Notes: generated from the sequence alone by a model not told the origin. Positions 42,640 to 54,570 are shown, numbered from the stretch's first letter. The stretch: DNA of 64,000 bases from Dugong dugon (GCA_030035585.1 CM057460.1:125720714-125784713); one strand, 5' to 3'. Made by a program: numbers and translations.

Positions 42640-42832
42640 TTAAAAAAAAGTCAAAATTAGAGGACACTGAGCTTCTGTTAAGGGTGATGAAAAAATTGGG
42701 GAACAGTTGATGATGCCTGAACAACATGATGAACATAATTAACGTCACTGAACTGTCCATGTGCAGATTGTAGAAATGGCAAGTATTTTGTTACCTATAT
42801 ATTTACCACAACAATACTTTTAAAAAAGTCAT
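42640..42832 (+). mobile_element. Old L1 3' end
   Basis: 'gggtgatgaaaaaattgggg', 'acataattaacgtcactg' and 'aactgtccatgtgcagattg' followed by 'tacctatatatttaccac' are the pattern of an old L1 terminus, related to the type B end at 21540-21650. Confidence 0.6.
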
Positions 42833-43066
42833 TGCCACTGATTTTTCTAGTGAAACAAATCAGGACAAAAGATGTTATGTTGAAGTGTTTGCAAACAGCA
42901 GGCTAAAAAGAGAGCAAGTTGCCCAGTGGGAGTCTGAATGTCAGAGCCAGTCCCCTCCAGAACTATTTTTTCTGTTTAAGTGTTTCATTTATTAAAGTAA
43001 AAAGCAAGACCTTTAATAAGTTGGACCAAACCCTGTACTAATTCTCTTTCTTTGAATTAACAAGAG
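42833..43066. other. No recognisable feature
   Basis: Probably unique. Confidence 0.4.
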
Positions 43067-43249
43067 TATTCTTTCCTAAAGGAGCCCTGGTGGCATAGCG
43101 TTTAAGCACTGCGCTGCTAACCTAAAGGTCAGTTGTTCAAACCCACCAGCAGCTCCATGGGAGAAAAGACCTGGCAATCTGCTCCCGTAAAGATTTCAGC
43201 CTAGGAAACCCTATGGGGCAGTTCTACTCTGTCCTATAGGGTTGCTATG

Positions 43250-44341
43250 TGTCTTAGGCTGGGTTCTCTAGAGAAGCAAAACCAGTAAAGCATATAAATA
43301 TATACAGAGAGATTTATATCAAGGAAATGGCTCAAGAGATTGTAGAGGCTGGAACGTCCCAAGTCCATAGATCAAGATAGAGGCTTCTCTGGATTCACGT
43401 AGTTGCAGGGGCTGGCAAACCAGAGAGGAGGGATCTTGCTCACAGGCTGTGGAGATCGATGAATCACAAGATTGGCAGGCAAGACTGCAAGGCTTCTCTT
43501 GATTCACGTAGCTGCAGGGACTGGAGAACCAGAGATTAGCAGGTCAAAGAGCAGGGCTCCTGCTTACAGGATGTGATGATTGACAAATCCCAAGATCAGC
43601 AGATAAGCTGATAGCTGACGTCCCAAGAACTGGAGATCAGATAAACAGGAGGCAGCCACAGGATCCAGAGTGAGCAAAAAAGCCAGAACATCTGCTTATA
43701 TTCAGATGCAGGCCACACCCCCAAGGAAACTCCCTTTCAACTGATTCGCTACTCACAGCAGATTCCATCATGGGAGTGATCACATATAAACACTGAGAAT
43801 CAAGGCCCAGCCAAGTTGACATATGTCTTAGTCATCTAGTGCTGCTCTAACAGAAATACCATAAGTGGATGGTTTTAACAAAGAGAAGTTTATTTCCTTA
43901 CAGAAAAGTAGGCTGAAAGTCCAAATTCAGGGTGTCAGCTCCAGGGGAAGGCTTTCTTTCTCTGTTGGCCTGGAGGAAGGTCCTCGTTGTCATCGGTCTT
44001 CCCCTGGACTAGGAGCTTCTCTGCACAGGAACCTCAGGTTCAAACGACATGCTCTGCTCCTGGTGTTTCTTTCTTGGTGGTATGAGGTCCCCCTGTCTCT
44101 CTGCTCACTTCTGTCTTTTATATCTCAAGAGATTGCCTCAGGACACAATCCAATCTTGTAGATTGAGTCCTGCCTTACTAACACAATTGCCACCCATCCT
44201 CCCTCATTAACATCATACAGGCAGGATTTACAACATACAGGAAAATCACACAGTACCAGGAATCATGGCCTAGCCAAACTGACACACCCATTTTTGGGGG
44301 GACATAATTCAATCCATGACAACATACAATTTTAACCAACA
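43250..44341. mobile_element. Solo LTR (second family), split by another LTR
   Basis: Begins TGTCTTAGGC and ends AACCAACA once the inner LTR is removed, about 590 bp in all. It sits inside the AfroSINE with flanks CTATG (43245-43249) and CACTG (44342-44346), an imperfect 5-bp duplication. Internally it has repeated units around 'gattcacgtagttgcagggg' and 'gattcacgtagctgcaggg'. The ends and duplication say LTR; the name is not known to me. Confidence 0.75.
43824..44321 (-). mobile_element. Solo LTR, MaLR-like family, inverted
   Basis: Reverse copy of the 8905-9389 family, 498 bp, TGTCTTAG to CCATGACA. Perfect 5-bp duplication ACATA at 43819-43823 and 44322-44326. It lies inside the second-family LTR, whose text closes perfectly when this copy is taken out. 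It must therefore be the youngest layer of the stack. Confidence 0.93.
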
Positions 44342-44388
44342 CACTGAGTCAGAATTGACTCGATGGCAATGAGTTTTATTCTTTCCTA

Positions 44389-45667
44389 GTGCCTGTGGTC
44401 AATTTCTAATTAAAGATTCTTAGCAGAAAGAAGTCTACACAGTGTAGATGCAGCAATATCGGAAACACTGGTCTGTGGCAGCCTCCAGGATGTGATTTAT
44501 ATTCAGGGATTAATTTACGAGGAAATAGTCTTGTTTGTTGATGTCTAGGCTTCAATTTAATCACATTTTTATAAAAATGGAGTTAGTACAAAGCAGAGTT
44601 TACTGGTTAGAGGGTAAAAAGGTAATGTCACCAGGGACAAAACTGGAACCAATGTGTGGTCATTCCAACTAAAGGCTCTCTAGGCAGAATGGAGCTAATA
44701 TTCATGTAGCTATTTGGAGTTGAACCACACCCCTTGCTCCTCGGATCTATTTGTCTACTGACCTAAATGTAGGCTAAGAAAACACAAAGCAAGTCCACAA
44801 GTAGATTCAGACATGTACAGATAAGGCTGACAAACTGTAGGGCTCTAACAGAAACCAGCTTGTAGGGTCAGCTAGGCTTCTGAGAGGGAGTTCACCATCT
44901 TGAAGCAGCCTGGCAGGGCTTGTCAGGCTTAGCAGTAAGGCTTGAGTGTCAGAGATAAGTGGTTTCAGATAAACAATACTTGAATCCATCCAGACCTGAC
45001 CCAACTATGTGGGTGCCAAGTGTGTGCCCTGGGGAGATAAAGCCATGTGTCTCGGCCTGACAAAGCTCTCTCCCCACAGTCCACAGAGCTCCAGAACCGA
45101 CACTCTGCAAGAGTGGTGTGGCCTGGAGTTAGCACATTCAGGTTAATGTTAATAGGACTCATTCTTACTACATGCTAGGGAAGCTGAGAGAGATATAGTC
45201 TTGATGTAAATTTTTTTTGCTGTTGTTCAGTATAAGGTTAACTTTTTTAAGAAATAGAGGGTCACATTAACTGAACTTTTCATCTTGCAAAGCACCTTAG
45301 CACTGGAAATGTTTAAGCAGAAACTGAAGAATCTGCATTAGGTGGAAAGGTGACATAAGAGCCTCCAAGGCCCCCCCAGGGTCCTATGCTTCTAGCTATA
45401 AAGTGGAATGTACCATTTTTTCTTTTCCACCTTTGTTTAGCTGACATGCATGTACATGAGAAAGTCTGAAGAACATGCTGAGAAGTCAACTTTCCTACCT
45501 CACTGGAGTGCTTTGTCAGGCTCATTTGCTGGCTCTTCACTTCCTGATCTCTAAGATGCTGGGAGTACTCCAAGCTCAATCCTCAATTTCTTCTCTAAAT
45601 ACATCTATATATAGGTGAGATCACACAGTTCCATGGCTTTAAATATCATCATCTATACATTGATAGG
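44389..45667. other. No recognisable feature
   Basis: About 1.3 kb without recognised repeats or genes. Short minus-strand frames (44807-45004, 44965-45162, 45313-45579) have no domain. Confidence 0.4.
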
Positions 45668-45878
45668 GTGAGCCCTGGTGTCACAGTGGTTAAGCGCTCG
45701 GCTGCTAACCAAAAGGTCCGTGGTTCAAACCCACCAGCTGCTCCATGGGAGAAAGATGTGACAATCTGCTTCTGTAAAGAGTTAAAGCCTTGGAAATCCT
45801 ATGGAGCAGTTCTACTCTGTCATATAAAGTCACTAGGAGTAAGCGTCAACTCAACGGCAATGGGTTTGATTTTGGATA
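45668..45878 (+). mobile_element. AfroSINE, long type
   Basis: 'gtgagccctggtgtcacagt', A box 'gtggttaagcgctcggctgc', 'taaccaaaaggtccgtgg', B box 'gttcaaacccaccagctgc', middle block 'gatgtgacaatctgcttctg' and tail 'gtcaactcaacggcaatgg'. The 145-codon frame across it (45668-46105) is an accident of this and the following L2. Confidence 0.93.
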
Positions 45879-46178
45879 CGTTGATGGCTTCCAAATATAT
45901 ATCCAGCACCAGACTCTCACTGGAGCTGTGGACTGGACTACACTTGATGTTTTTTTCTTGGACGTCCAATAAGATCTCAAATGTAACCTATCCCAGACAG
46001 AACCCTACCCCTCACCAACACTCCTTCTCCCTCTACTCACCCATCTTAATTAATGGCACCACTATTCACCCAGACGCTCAGGCTCCATCTAGGAGTCATC
46101 CTTAATTCCTTCTTTTTTCTTCATATCCAACATCAAACCCTTTAACTAGTCCTATCTGTTAGCTGTATCTTCAAAATA

Positions 46179-46380
46179 CAGTAAAACCTGTGAAAGCCGG
46201 TACCTACATAAGGCGGAAACCTGTCAGAGAAGGACAACTCACTGGGTATTTACGAGGTAGGATTCTTAATAGAGAAGAATAGAAAAGTGGGTGTTAAGTG
46301 CACTGCCAAAGGTGGAAAACTTGCAAGACCTGGAAAAACAAGGCAGTCCTGTCGAGTTTCAGCTCTCACAGTTTTCACTG
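46179..46380. mobile_element. Tigger/pogo-like MITE with TA duplication
   Basis: A 202-bp element with inverted ends: CAGTAAAACCTGTGAAAGCCG at the left against CAGTGAAAACTGTGAGAGCTG read from the right, 17 of 21 identical. It is flanked by TA on both sides (46177-46178, 46381-46382) and sits inside an L2 that reads through when it is removed. No transposase is encoded. Confidence 0.8.
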
Positions 46381-46486
46381 TATATTCCAAATCTGTGCAC
46401 TTCTCACTGTCTCCACCACTACCACTCCCTGCTTCCACTCTTGCCTCCCTCAGTCTCTTCTCTACAGCACAATGAGTGGTCTTTTT

Positions 46487-46995
46487 TTTTTTTTAAAATT
46501 ATAGACTTTTTTTTTTTAGAGCAGTTTTAGGTTTACAAAAAATCGAGCAAAAAGTACAAAGGTTCCCAAATACTCTCTCCTCCTGCCCACAGTTTCTCCT
46601 ATTATTAACATCTTGCATTGGTGTGGCACATTTGTTACACTTGATGAAGCAATGTTGAGCCATTATTATTAACTAAAGTCCATAGTTCACATTGTTGTTG
46701 TGTGCCATCAAGTCGATTCCAACTTATAGCAACCCTATATGACAGACTAGAACTGCCCCAAAAGTTTTCCTAGGCTATAATCTTCACAGGAGCAGATTGC
46801 CAGATCTTTTCTCCCATGGAGCCGCTGGTGGGTTCAAACCTCCCACCTTTCAGTTAGCAGCCCAGGGCTTAACCATTGCACCACCAGGGTTCCTTAGAGT
46901 TTACATAAGGGTAATGTAATGTTGTACAGTTCAATGGGTTTTGACAAATACATAATATTATGTATCTACCATTACAGTATCATACAGAATGTTTT
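46487..46995 (-). mobile_element. LINE-like insertion in L2, with AfroSINE inside
   Basis: T-rich left end, then 'agagcagttttaggtttac', 'cttgcattggtgtggcac', 'aaagtccatagttcac'. The part after the AfroSINE reads 'cagttcaatgggttttgac' and 'taccattacagtatcatac'. It resembles a common old mammalian retroelement end, probably L1, in reverse. The name is not certain. Confidence 0.5.
46688..46897 (-). mobile_element. AfroSINE, long type
   Basis: Reverse copy: 'tgccatcaagtcgattcc', 'ctaggctataatcttcacag' (full middle block), 'cctttcagttagcagccc' and 'ttgcaccaccagggttcc'. The host shows similar text on both sides ('tagttcacat' left, 'agagtttacat' right), a likely target duplication. Confidence 0.92.
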
Positions 46996-47415
46996 TAAAA
47001 CACAAATCAGATCACATCACTTCTTTACTCAATATCCTCCAATGGTTTCCCATGTTGCTTGGAATAAAATTCAAACTCCTTACCATGGCCTTAAGACTTT
47101 ATATGTGACTTTGCCTCTCCCTCTGGCCTTATGTCCTACCACTCTCCCCTTCACTGGCTGTGTTGCAACCATGCTGGCCTTTCTGCTGTTCCTGGAACAT
47201 GCAAGCTAGTTCCCACCTCAGGGCCTCTACCTTTGCTGTTTCTTCTTCCTGATACACTCTGTCTCCAAATCTTCACATCTTTCTCCTTTATACTATTCAT
47301 GTCTCAGCTAAAATATAACCTCCTCAGAGAGGCCTTCCCTAATTACCCTTTTTATCCCATTTATCCCCCACCTTCCATCCCCTAACACTGCCTTGATTTC
47401 TCCATAGCACTTGTG

Positions 47416-48716
47416 GTCGGCTTGATCTCTGAATGGAATACCCGCCACTTGCTTTTTGAGTCTGGACCTTGGAATCCAACACAGAGAAGACTGGGCCTCC
47501 AGACCACTCAAAACATATTCAGTCAGCTTGAAAGGAAATTGCTGCCTCATACCTGTTGCGCCCCAATAGCAAGGACAGAGAGACACATGTCTCTGGAAGT
47601 ACATGTAGAAGGTAGGTTCTGGGCATGACCCAGGTGTGCTTACTGCATGGGGGACAGGAGTGAAAGGAGAATGCACCTATCCTGAGGGCAGGCTAGCCAG
47701 GAGAAGCCTGATAGGGCTGAGCTAACAAGCTCTACAATCAGATAATTGCTTCTCCTCCCTTGGCAGAAGGGAGGAAAGAAGGGCTGGTACTGGAAGCTCC
47801 ACAAGGACTGGGAAGTAGGGATCCTCTAAAATTAAGAGTGATAAAAAGTATTTTCTGAGGTGGTGGGCTTAGAAATAGTTGACTAATTTATCTCTCAAAG
47901 ACACTCCCCCAAGCATGGCTCAATGCTAGAAGAAATGCAATCTCAGTGATGGCATTCAACGCCTCATTGTTTTATATAGAACATTGCTCATACTTTACTG
48001 GCACACTGACTTTGGCAAATTAAAGCATTCATTACCCCTCCCCAACACCTTTTTTGCATGAACTTAGTTGCATAAGTTAATTATCTTCCTACTCTTCCTG
48101 TCCTTCATGTCATTTACAAATTAAGTTTCCTTTCTCTTTATTCTCCTTCTGTATCTTTGTGAATATCTTATTTAAATTTCGGGTTTTTAATTCTAACCAA
48201 GGAAGCAACATGGAAGCAACAGTCTTAGTGTGCAGAATGACACATGTTGAAAATGTTAAAAAAAAAAAAAAAAGTAGAGAAAAGAAAACAGCACTAACCA
48301 CCCTTTCCTTCTTCCATCTTTCAAAACATGCCCTCATCAGCTTCCACATGTTGAACGCACTAGGCCAGCTCTGCTCAAGCCCCTCAAGTCACACATCTAT
48401 GCAAGTCTGATCACCTTGTCTGTCCCCTGTGTTTGATCTGGGCTACCACCATTTCTCTTGACAGCAAATCACATGTGAAAGAGTGGCATTTTAATAAATT
48501 GTGAACACTTTCAAAGACAGAAAAAGCAAAAAAAAAGAAAAACAACATCAACTGAAATATGGATCTTCAAAAAATGTATAAGACATATAGCTGTTGTTTT
48601 CAACCATATATAAAGAAAACTTACAGGAATAAGAGTAACATTACCTTGAATAAATAGCCATATCACACCAGATGTCTCACTGAGAAAGTCATGGGAACTG
48701 ATGTGACTTCTAAGAA
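47416..48716. other. No recognisable feature
   Basis: About 1.3 kb of probably unique sequence with an A-run at about 48259-48273. Frames on both strands (47308-47676, 47413-47628, 48159-48410) have no domain. Confidence 0.4.
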
Positions 48717-48775
48717 CCAAAAAACCAAACCCATTGCCATCAAGTTGATTCTAACTCGTAGCAACCCTGTGTTAT
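48717..48775 (-). mobile_element. AfroSINE 3' fragment
   Basis: Only the tail remains: 'ccaaacccattgccatcaag', 'ttgattctaactcgtagc', then it breaks off. Confidence 0.8.
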
Positions 48776-48929
48776 TCCTAAATACAAAGCTTCTTAACAC
48801 TATGACCTTCTGAAGTCTTAGCAACAACTAGGGAGCTAAAGAACACAAGAGCCTCTTCCAGCATTCTCTTGCCGTCAAAATCAGGTTTTGTTAAAACCAG
48901 GATTTGTTATGAAAAAGGTATAATTTAAC

Positions 48930-49250
48930 TGCATATCAGTTAGGATTCTTCAGCTGTAAGAAACAGAAACCAACACCAGTAACTTAGCAAAAAAAAAAAA
49001 AAAAAGGAATTTATTGAGAGGATATGGTTGCTGATATTAGCTAAGGAAAAGCTGAAGAACCAAATCTCAACAGAGAGAGGAACCAAGCAGCTCTGGGAAA
49101 TCTAGGTAGTTAGAACCAACAGGGAGTCCCTTCAAGATTCCATTGTAGAGTTCAATGAGCTCCAGCCACTTCTAACTGTTAGTATTAAATCCAAATTCAG
49201 ATCCATAGAGACTGCGTCTGATTGTCCTTCCTTGGTCAGTGCTGAAAGAA
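48930..49250. repeat. Unnamed diverged interspersed repeat
   Basis: 'cagctgtaagaaacagaaac', 'cagtaacttagc', an A-run and 'ggaatttattgagaggatat' give the same pattern as the starts at 8480 and 24700. Name unknown. Confidence 0.4.
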
Positions 49251-49463
49251 CAGTTCCATTAAGATGGTAACCTTTCGAAAAGGGGGTTATTACACCAAAC
49301 AAAATCATGAAGATGTTACTAGAAGACAAGAACGGTTGATGCTAGGGTGGTGCTGGGGGCAGGGAGGTAGATGTCTACTCTAGACTGCTGGGTAATTTAC
49401 TGGTGCAAGTTTTCATTTTAATCATGTACTTTTAGGTATTAATTTGATGATATGATCAATACA

Positions 49464-52400
49464 CTACTTTAAGAACCACCACTTATCTGTCAAACTGGGG
49501 TGGCTTTCATGTTGCTATGATGGTGGAAGCTATGCCACTGGTATTTCAAATATCAACAGGATAACCCATGGTGGACATGTTTCAGTGACGCTTCCAGACT
49601 AAGACAGACTAGGAAGAAGAATCTGGCAATGTACTTCTAAAAAAACTGGCCAGTGAAACCTTATGAAAAGCAGCAAAATATTGTCTGATATAGTGCCAGA
49701 AGATGAGCCCCTCAGGTTGGAAGGCACTCAGAATAAGACTGGGGAAAATCTGCCTCCTGAAAGTGGAGCTGATCTTAATGACGTATATGGAATAAAGCTT
49801 CTGGGACCTTCATTTTTTGATGTGGCATGACTCAAAATGAGAAGAAACAGCTGCAAACATCCATTAATTATCAGAACATTGAATGTACAAAGTATGAATC
49901 TAGAAGAATTGAAAGTCTTCAAAAATGAAATGGAACACATAAAGGTTGATATCCTAGGCATTACTGAGCTGAAATGGACTGGTATTTGTCATTTTAAATC
50001 AGACAATCATATGGTCTACTATGTGAGGAATGACAAATTGAAGAGGAATGGCATCACATTCATGGTCAAAAAGAACATTTCAAGATCTATCTGAAGTACA
50101 ACATTGTCAGTGATAAGATAATATCCATATGCCTACAAGAGAGATCAGTTAATATGACTATTATTCAAATTTGCATACTAACCACTACTGCCAAAGATGA
50201 AGAAATTGAAGATTTTTACCAACTTCTACAGTTTCAAATTGATCAAACATGCAATCAAGATTCACTGATAATTACTGGTGATTGGAATGCAAAAGTTGGA
50301 AACAAAGAAGAAGGATTGGTAGTTGGAAAATATGGCTTTGGTGATAGAAATGACTCAGGAGATCGCATGACAGAATTTTGCAAGACCAATGAATTCTTCA
50401 TTGCAAATACCTTTTTTCAACAACATAAACAGCCACTATATACGTGGACATGGCCAGATGGAATACAGAGGAATCAAATTGACTACATCTGTGAAAAGAG
50501 ACAACAGAAAACTCAATATCATCAGTCAGAACGAGGCCAGGGGCCAACTGCAGAACAGACCATCAATTGCTCATATTCAAGTTCAAGTTGAAGCTGAAGA
50601 AAATTAGAACAAGTCCATGAAAGCCAAAATATGACCTTGAGTATATCCCATCTGAATTTAGAGACCGTCTCAAGAATAGATTTGACACATTTGACACTAA
50701 TGGCTGAAGATCAGACGAGTTGTGGAATGACATCAAGGACATTGAACATGAAGAAACAAGAGGTCATTAGACAGACAAGAAAGAAAGAAAAGATAAAAAT
50801 GGATGTCAGAAGAGAATGTGAAAGTTAGTCTTGAACACAGAGTAGCTAAAGTAAATAGAAGAAATGATAACGCAAAAGAGCTGAACAGAAGATTTCAAAG
50901 GACAGCTCAAGAAGACAAAGTAAAGTATTATAATGAAACGTGCAAAGACCTGGAGTTATAAAAGGGAAGAACATGCTCAGCATTTCTCAAGCTGAAAGAA
51001 CTGAAGAAAAAATTGAAGCCTCAAGTTGCAATAGCGAGGGATTCTATGGGCAAAATATGGAATGAAGCATCAAGAGAAGATGGAAAGAATACACACAGTC
51101 ACTGTACCAAAAAGAATTGGTCAATGTCCAACCATTTCAGGAGGTAGGATATGATCAAGAACCAATGCTATTGAAGGAAGAAGCCCAAGCTGCATTGAAG
51201 GCATTGGCAAAAAGCAAGGCTCCAGGAGTTGATGGAATACCAACTGAGATGTTTCTACAAATGGATGCAATGTTGGATGTGCTCACTCGTCTATGCCAAG
51301 AAATTTGGAAGATAGCTACCCGGCCAACTGACTGGAAGAGATCCATATTTGTGCCTATTCCAAAGAAAAGTGATCCAGCAGAATGCAAAAAATATCGAAC
51401 AATATCATTAATAACACACACAAGTTAAATTTTGGTGAAGACAATTCAAAAATGGTTGCAGCAGTACATCAACAGGGAATTGCCAGAAATTCAAGCTGGA
51501 TTCAAAAGAGGATGTGGAAGGAGGGATATCATTTCTAATATCTGATGGATCTTGGCTGAAAGCAGAGAATACCAGAAAGATGTTTACCTGTGTTTTATTG
51601 ACCATGCAAAAGTATTCAACTGTGTGGGTAACATTGGGAAGAATGGGAATTCCAGAACACTTAATTGTGCACATGTGGAACCTGTATATAAACCAAGAGG
51701 CAGTTGTTTGAACAAAACAAAGGCTTACTGCATGGTTTAAAATCAGGAAAGACGTACGTCAGGTTTGTATCCTTACACCAAATTTATTCAGTCTGTATGC
51801 TGAACAAATAATCCGAGAAACTGGACTGTACAAAGAAGAACAGGGCATCAGGATTGGAAGACGACTCATTAATAACCTGTGTTATGCAGATGACACAACC
51901 TTGCCTGCTGAAAGCAAAGAGGACTTGAAGTACTTTCCTATGAAGAGCAAAGACTATAGCCTTCAGTATGGATATCATCTCAAAAAGAAAATAAACATCA
52001 TGATAAATGGAGAAAACATTGAAGTTGTCAAGGATTTCGTTTTACTTGGATCCACAGTCAAAACCCATGGAAGCAGCAGTCAAGACCTCTTTCAAGTTTT
52101 AAAAAGCAAAGATGTCACCTTGAGTACTAAGGTGTGCCTGACCCAAGCCATGGTATTTTCAATTGCCTCATAAGCATGGGAAAGCTGGGCAATGAATAAG
52201 GAGACTGAAGAAGAATTGACGCCTCTGAATTATGGTGTTGGCAAAGAATATTGAATACATCATGGACTGCCAGAAGAAGGAACAAATCTGTCTTGGAAGA
52301 AGTACAGCCAGAATACTCCTTAGAAGCTAGAATGGCAAGACTTTGTCTCACATACTTTGGACATATTATCAGGAGGGACCTGAACCTGGAGACAGACATC

Positions 52401-52593
52401 ATGTTTGGTAAAGTAGAGTGCCAGTAAAAGAAAGGAAGACCCTCAATGAGATGGATTGACATAGTTGCTGCAACAATGGGTTCAAACATAGCAATGAATG
52501 TGAGGATGGTGCAGGACCAGGCAGTGTTTCGTTCTGTTGTGCACAGGGTCTCTATGAGTTGGAAGTGATTCTACGGCACCTAACAACAACATA
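49464..52593 (+). mobile_element. RTE/BovB-type LINE, near full length, broken
   Basis: The longest RTE copy, about 3.1 kb, including the 5' untranslated part (to about 49836). The endonuclease reads at 49837-50094 and 50154-50591, with 'SLIITGDWNAKVGNK', 'RMTEFCKTNEFFIAN' and 'RNQIDYICEKRQ'. The RT begins at 51117-51428 ('SKAPGVDGIPTEMFLQMDA', 'WKRSIFVPIPKKSDPAEC'). The catalytic box is YADD at about 51873 ('NNLCYADDTTL'), in frame with 'AESKEDLK'. The end is 'ctacggcacctaacaacaac'. Pieces lie in several frames with internal stops, so it is inactive. Confidence 0.93.
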
Positions 52594-53479
52594 TTTAACA
52601 AAAATCTCTTTGTCTATGTGCTGACTTTGTTATCAGGGGCAGGTACTTTTTATGCTGATTGTCTTGAATTTGAACCAGAGGAAATATCCTATGTTCCACT
52701 GAAGGTGCTGTTTCCCTTTCTGTCTAACTCAACAAATTCTATTTCATCTACTTCTCACTGTGCACAAACCACTTTACTTTTTTTTTTTTGTGACTCAGGT
52801 TATGTATAAATTCCTGCAGTCCTTGGAGACCCATAATCTAAATATTCTTTTTTTCAATTGTACACTATTTATTCTAGGGAGAATTATGTACTCCAAACAT
52901 GAATGCTTAGACTGCCTCAGTATTTCCTCCCACGAGACTCTAAATAGACCAACATTTTTTATAATTGGCTTTTTGTTTGTTTTTTTATATTAATTTATTT
53001 TATTTTGTTGTTGAGAATGTACACAGCAGAATATACAATAATTCAACAATTCTTATGAAGCATGTAAACAAAAATCATTTGCAGAGTTTATTTATTTATA
53101 TCTTTGGCTTTCTTTTCTTTCTTTTTAAAGATTCTGACAGCTATTTTCAATGGTCTATGTAAACCAAATATTATTACGGGGTTTTTTTGGTTTTTCTTTT
53201 TTTATGTCTTTGGATTTTTTTTTTTTCTTTCTTTCTTTCTTTCTTGAGGTTCTGACAGCTAAGGGAATATTTGCTCTTCCCTTTTTGGGACAAAATTAAT
53301 TTAAAAGAAAACATTTTAAAGCTTCAATTTTTAAAATCCCATCAGCATTCACAAGTGTATATGTATACAGCCAGTCACTGTTGCTGAACTTTGAGGAGTA
53401 ACAGAAATAATTGGGTTATCATCAGCAGGGTAGGTTTTATTTTATAACTATTACAAAAGTGACAAATTGCCAAATATTT
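52594..53479. other. Unassigned T-rich sequence with internal duplication
   Basis: T-runs at 52778-52790 and 52970-52990, a passage 'ttgttgttgagaatgtacac' that looks like a dispersed repeat, and two related segments at about 53098-53143 and 53203-53260. A (CTTT)n microsatellite lies at 53226-53246. No gene is seen. Confidence 0.4.
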
Positions 53480-54262
53480 GTTTATAGTCCCTGATTCTTC
53501 TTCTACCCTTCACATGCCTCATTCAATCCATCAGGAATCCTTCAGGAACTACCTCTAAGCCCTAGCCTGTATCCTTCCACTTCTCTCCATTTCCTTTGCT
53601 AGCACCCTAGTCCTGGTCATCATCATCTTTCAGCTGGACTACAGTAATAGCCTCCTAAAGTTTCCAAGCTTCCACTCACAACAACCTATCCTCCAGACAG
53701 CAGTCAGAGTTATTTTTTAATAACAGAAAGCACATTAGCTCTGGATCAGGACCTTCCAGTGTCTTCTGATCACACCCAGAATAAAATCCAAACTCCTCTA
53801 CGTGGCCCTCAAGGCCTAATATAATGTGTCTCTGTCAGCCTCTCTCATTGATGTGCTATGTCCTTGCCATTCCTTAAATAACTAAGCTAAAGCCCACCTC
53901 AGGGTCTTACACTTGCTATTCTCTCTGCCTCAGACACTCTGCCCCCAGAATGTTACATAACTTGCTCCTTTCTTTCAGGCCTCAGTTCAAATGTCAGGTC
54001 CTTGGAGAAGACTTCAGTGATCACCCTTTCTAAATTTCCACCCCAGTCCCATTCCCACTCATTCTTCATCCCTTTACATTGTTTTATTTTCTGCAGAGCG
54101 TGTATCACTATCTGAAATTACATAAATATCTTTTTTACTGGAAGATAAGTTCTATGAGAACAGAGATTTTGTCTTGATTTCTGCTCATTCCCCAGCTTCT
54201 GTAACACCGCCTATTACACATAGAATGCTCTCAGTTAATATTTGTGGAATGAATAGATATCC
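53480..54262 (+). mobile_element. L2 LINE 3' region
   Basis: 'tacagtaatagcctcctaaa', 'cacacccagaataaaatcc', 'tggccctcaaggcctaat', 'ggcctcagttcaaatgtcag' and 'gttaatatttgtggaatg' follow the L2 3' end from inside ORF2 to the terminus. Confidence 0.85.
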
Positions 54263-54570
54263 CTACTTCTGAATACAATGGTCATTCCCTTGAGCTATAT
54301 ATGAACCGAATTATTATAACAGAGAAAACTGATCAGAGTGCTGAAAAGGTGAGGGTGGAAGTCTGAAAACCTGGTGGTATAACAGAAACAAAATTGGAAG
54401 GGCTCCTACGGATCCCAATCATTTTAGATTGCCTCCTACATCATACTAGATCTTATTGTCACTTCCTCAATAGGTCTGTCACTTATCGAAAGACTGTCAG
54501 TAATTCCCTACACTCTGTACCTTAGAGATTTTTGGCAAGAATGCGTATTCACCTGAGGGTGTAGTACCTT
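54263..54570. other. No recognisable feature
   Basis: Probably unique. Confidence 0.4.

Larger units (their letters stand above)
43079..44376 (+). mobile_element. AfroSINE, long type, split by two nested LTRs
   Basis: Left part (43079-43249): 'ggagccctggtggcatagcg', 'cctggcaatctgctcccg' (full middle block) and 'ctatagggttgctatg'. Right part (about 44347-44376): 'agtcagaattgactcgatgg' and 'caatgagtttt'. A perfect 12-bp duplication TATTCTTTCCTA flanks the whole at 43067-43078 and 44377-44388. Confidence 0.94.
45880..47415 (+). mobile_element. L2 LINE 3' region with two insertions
   Basis: L2 text appears in three blocks in the right order. 45880-46176 has 'gatggcttccaaatatatat' and 'ttggacgtccaataagatc'. 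46383-46485 has 'tccaaatctgtgcacttctc' and 'ctcagtctcttctctacag'. 46996-47415 has 'aaatcagatcacatcacttc', 'ccaatggtttcccatgttgc' and 'aacctcctcagagaggcc'. The gaps are a TA-flanked MITE and a LINE-like insertion. L2 is an ancient LINE, so these are old strata. Confidence 0.85.

Noticed and set aside
45668..46105. A 145-codon plus-strand frame
   Set aside because: It is AfroSINE read-through into L2, without any protein likeness.
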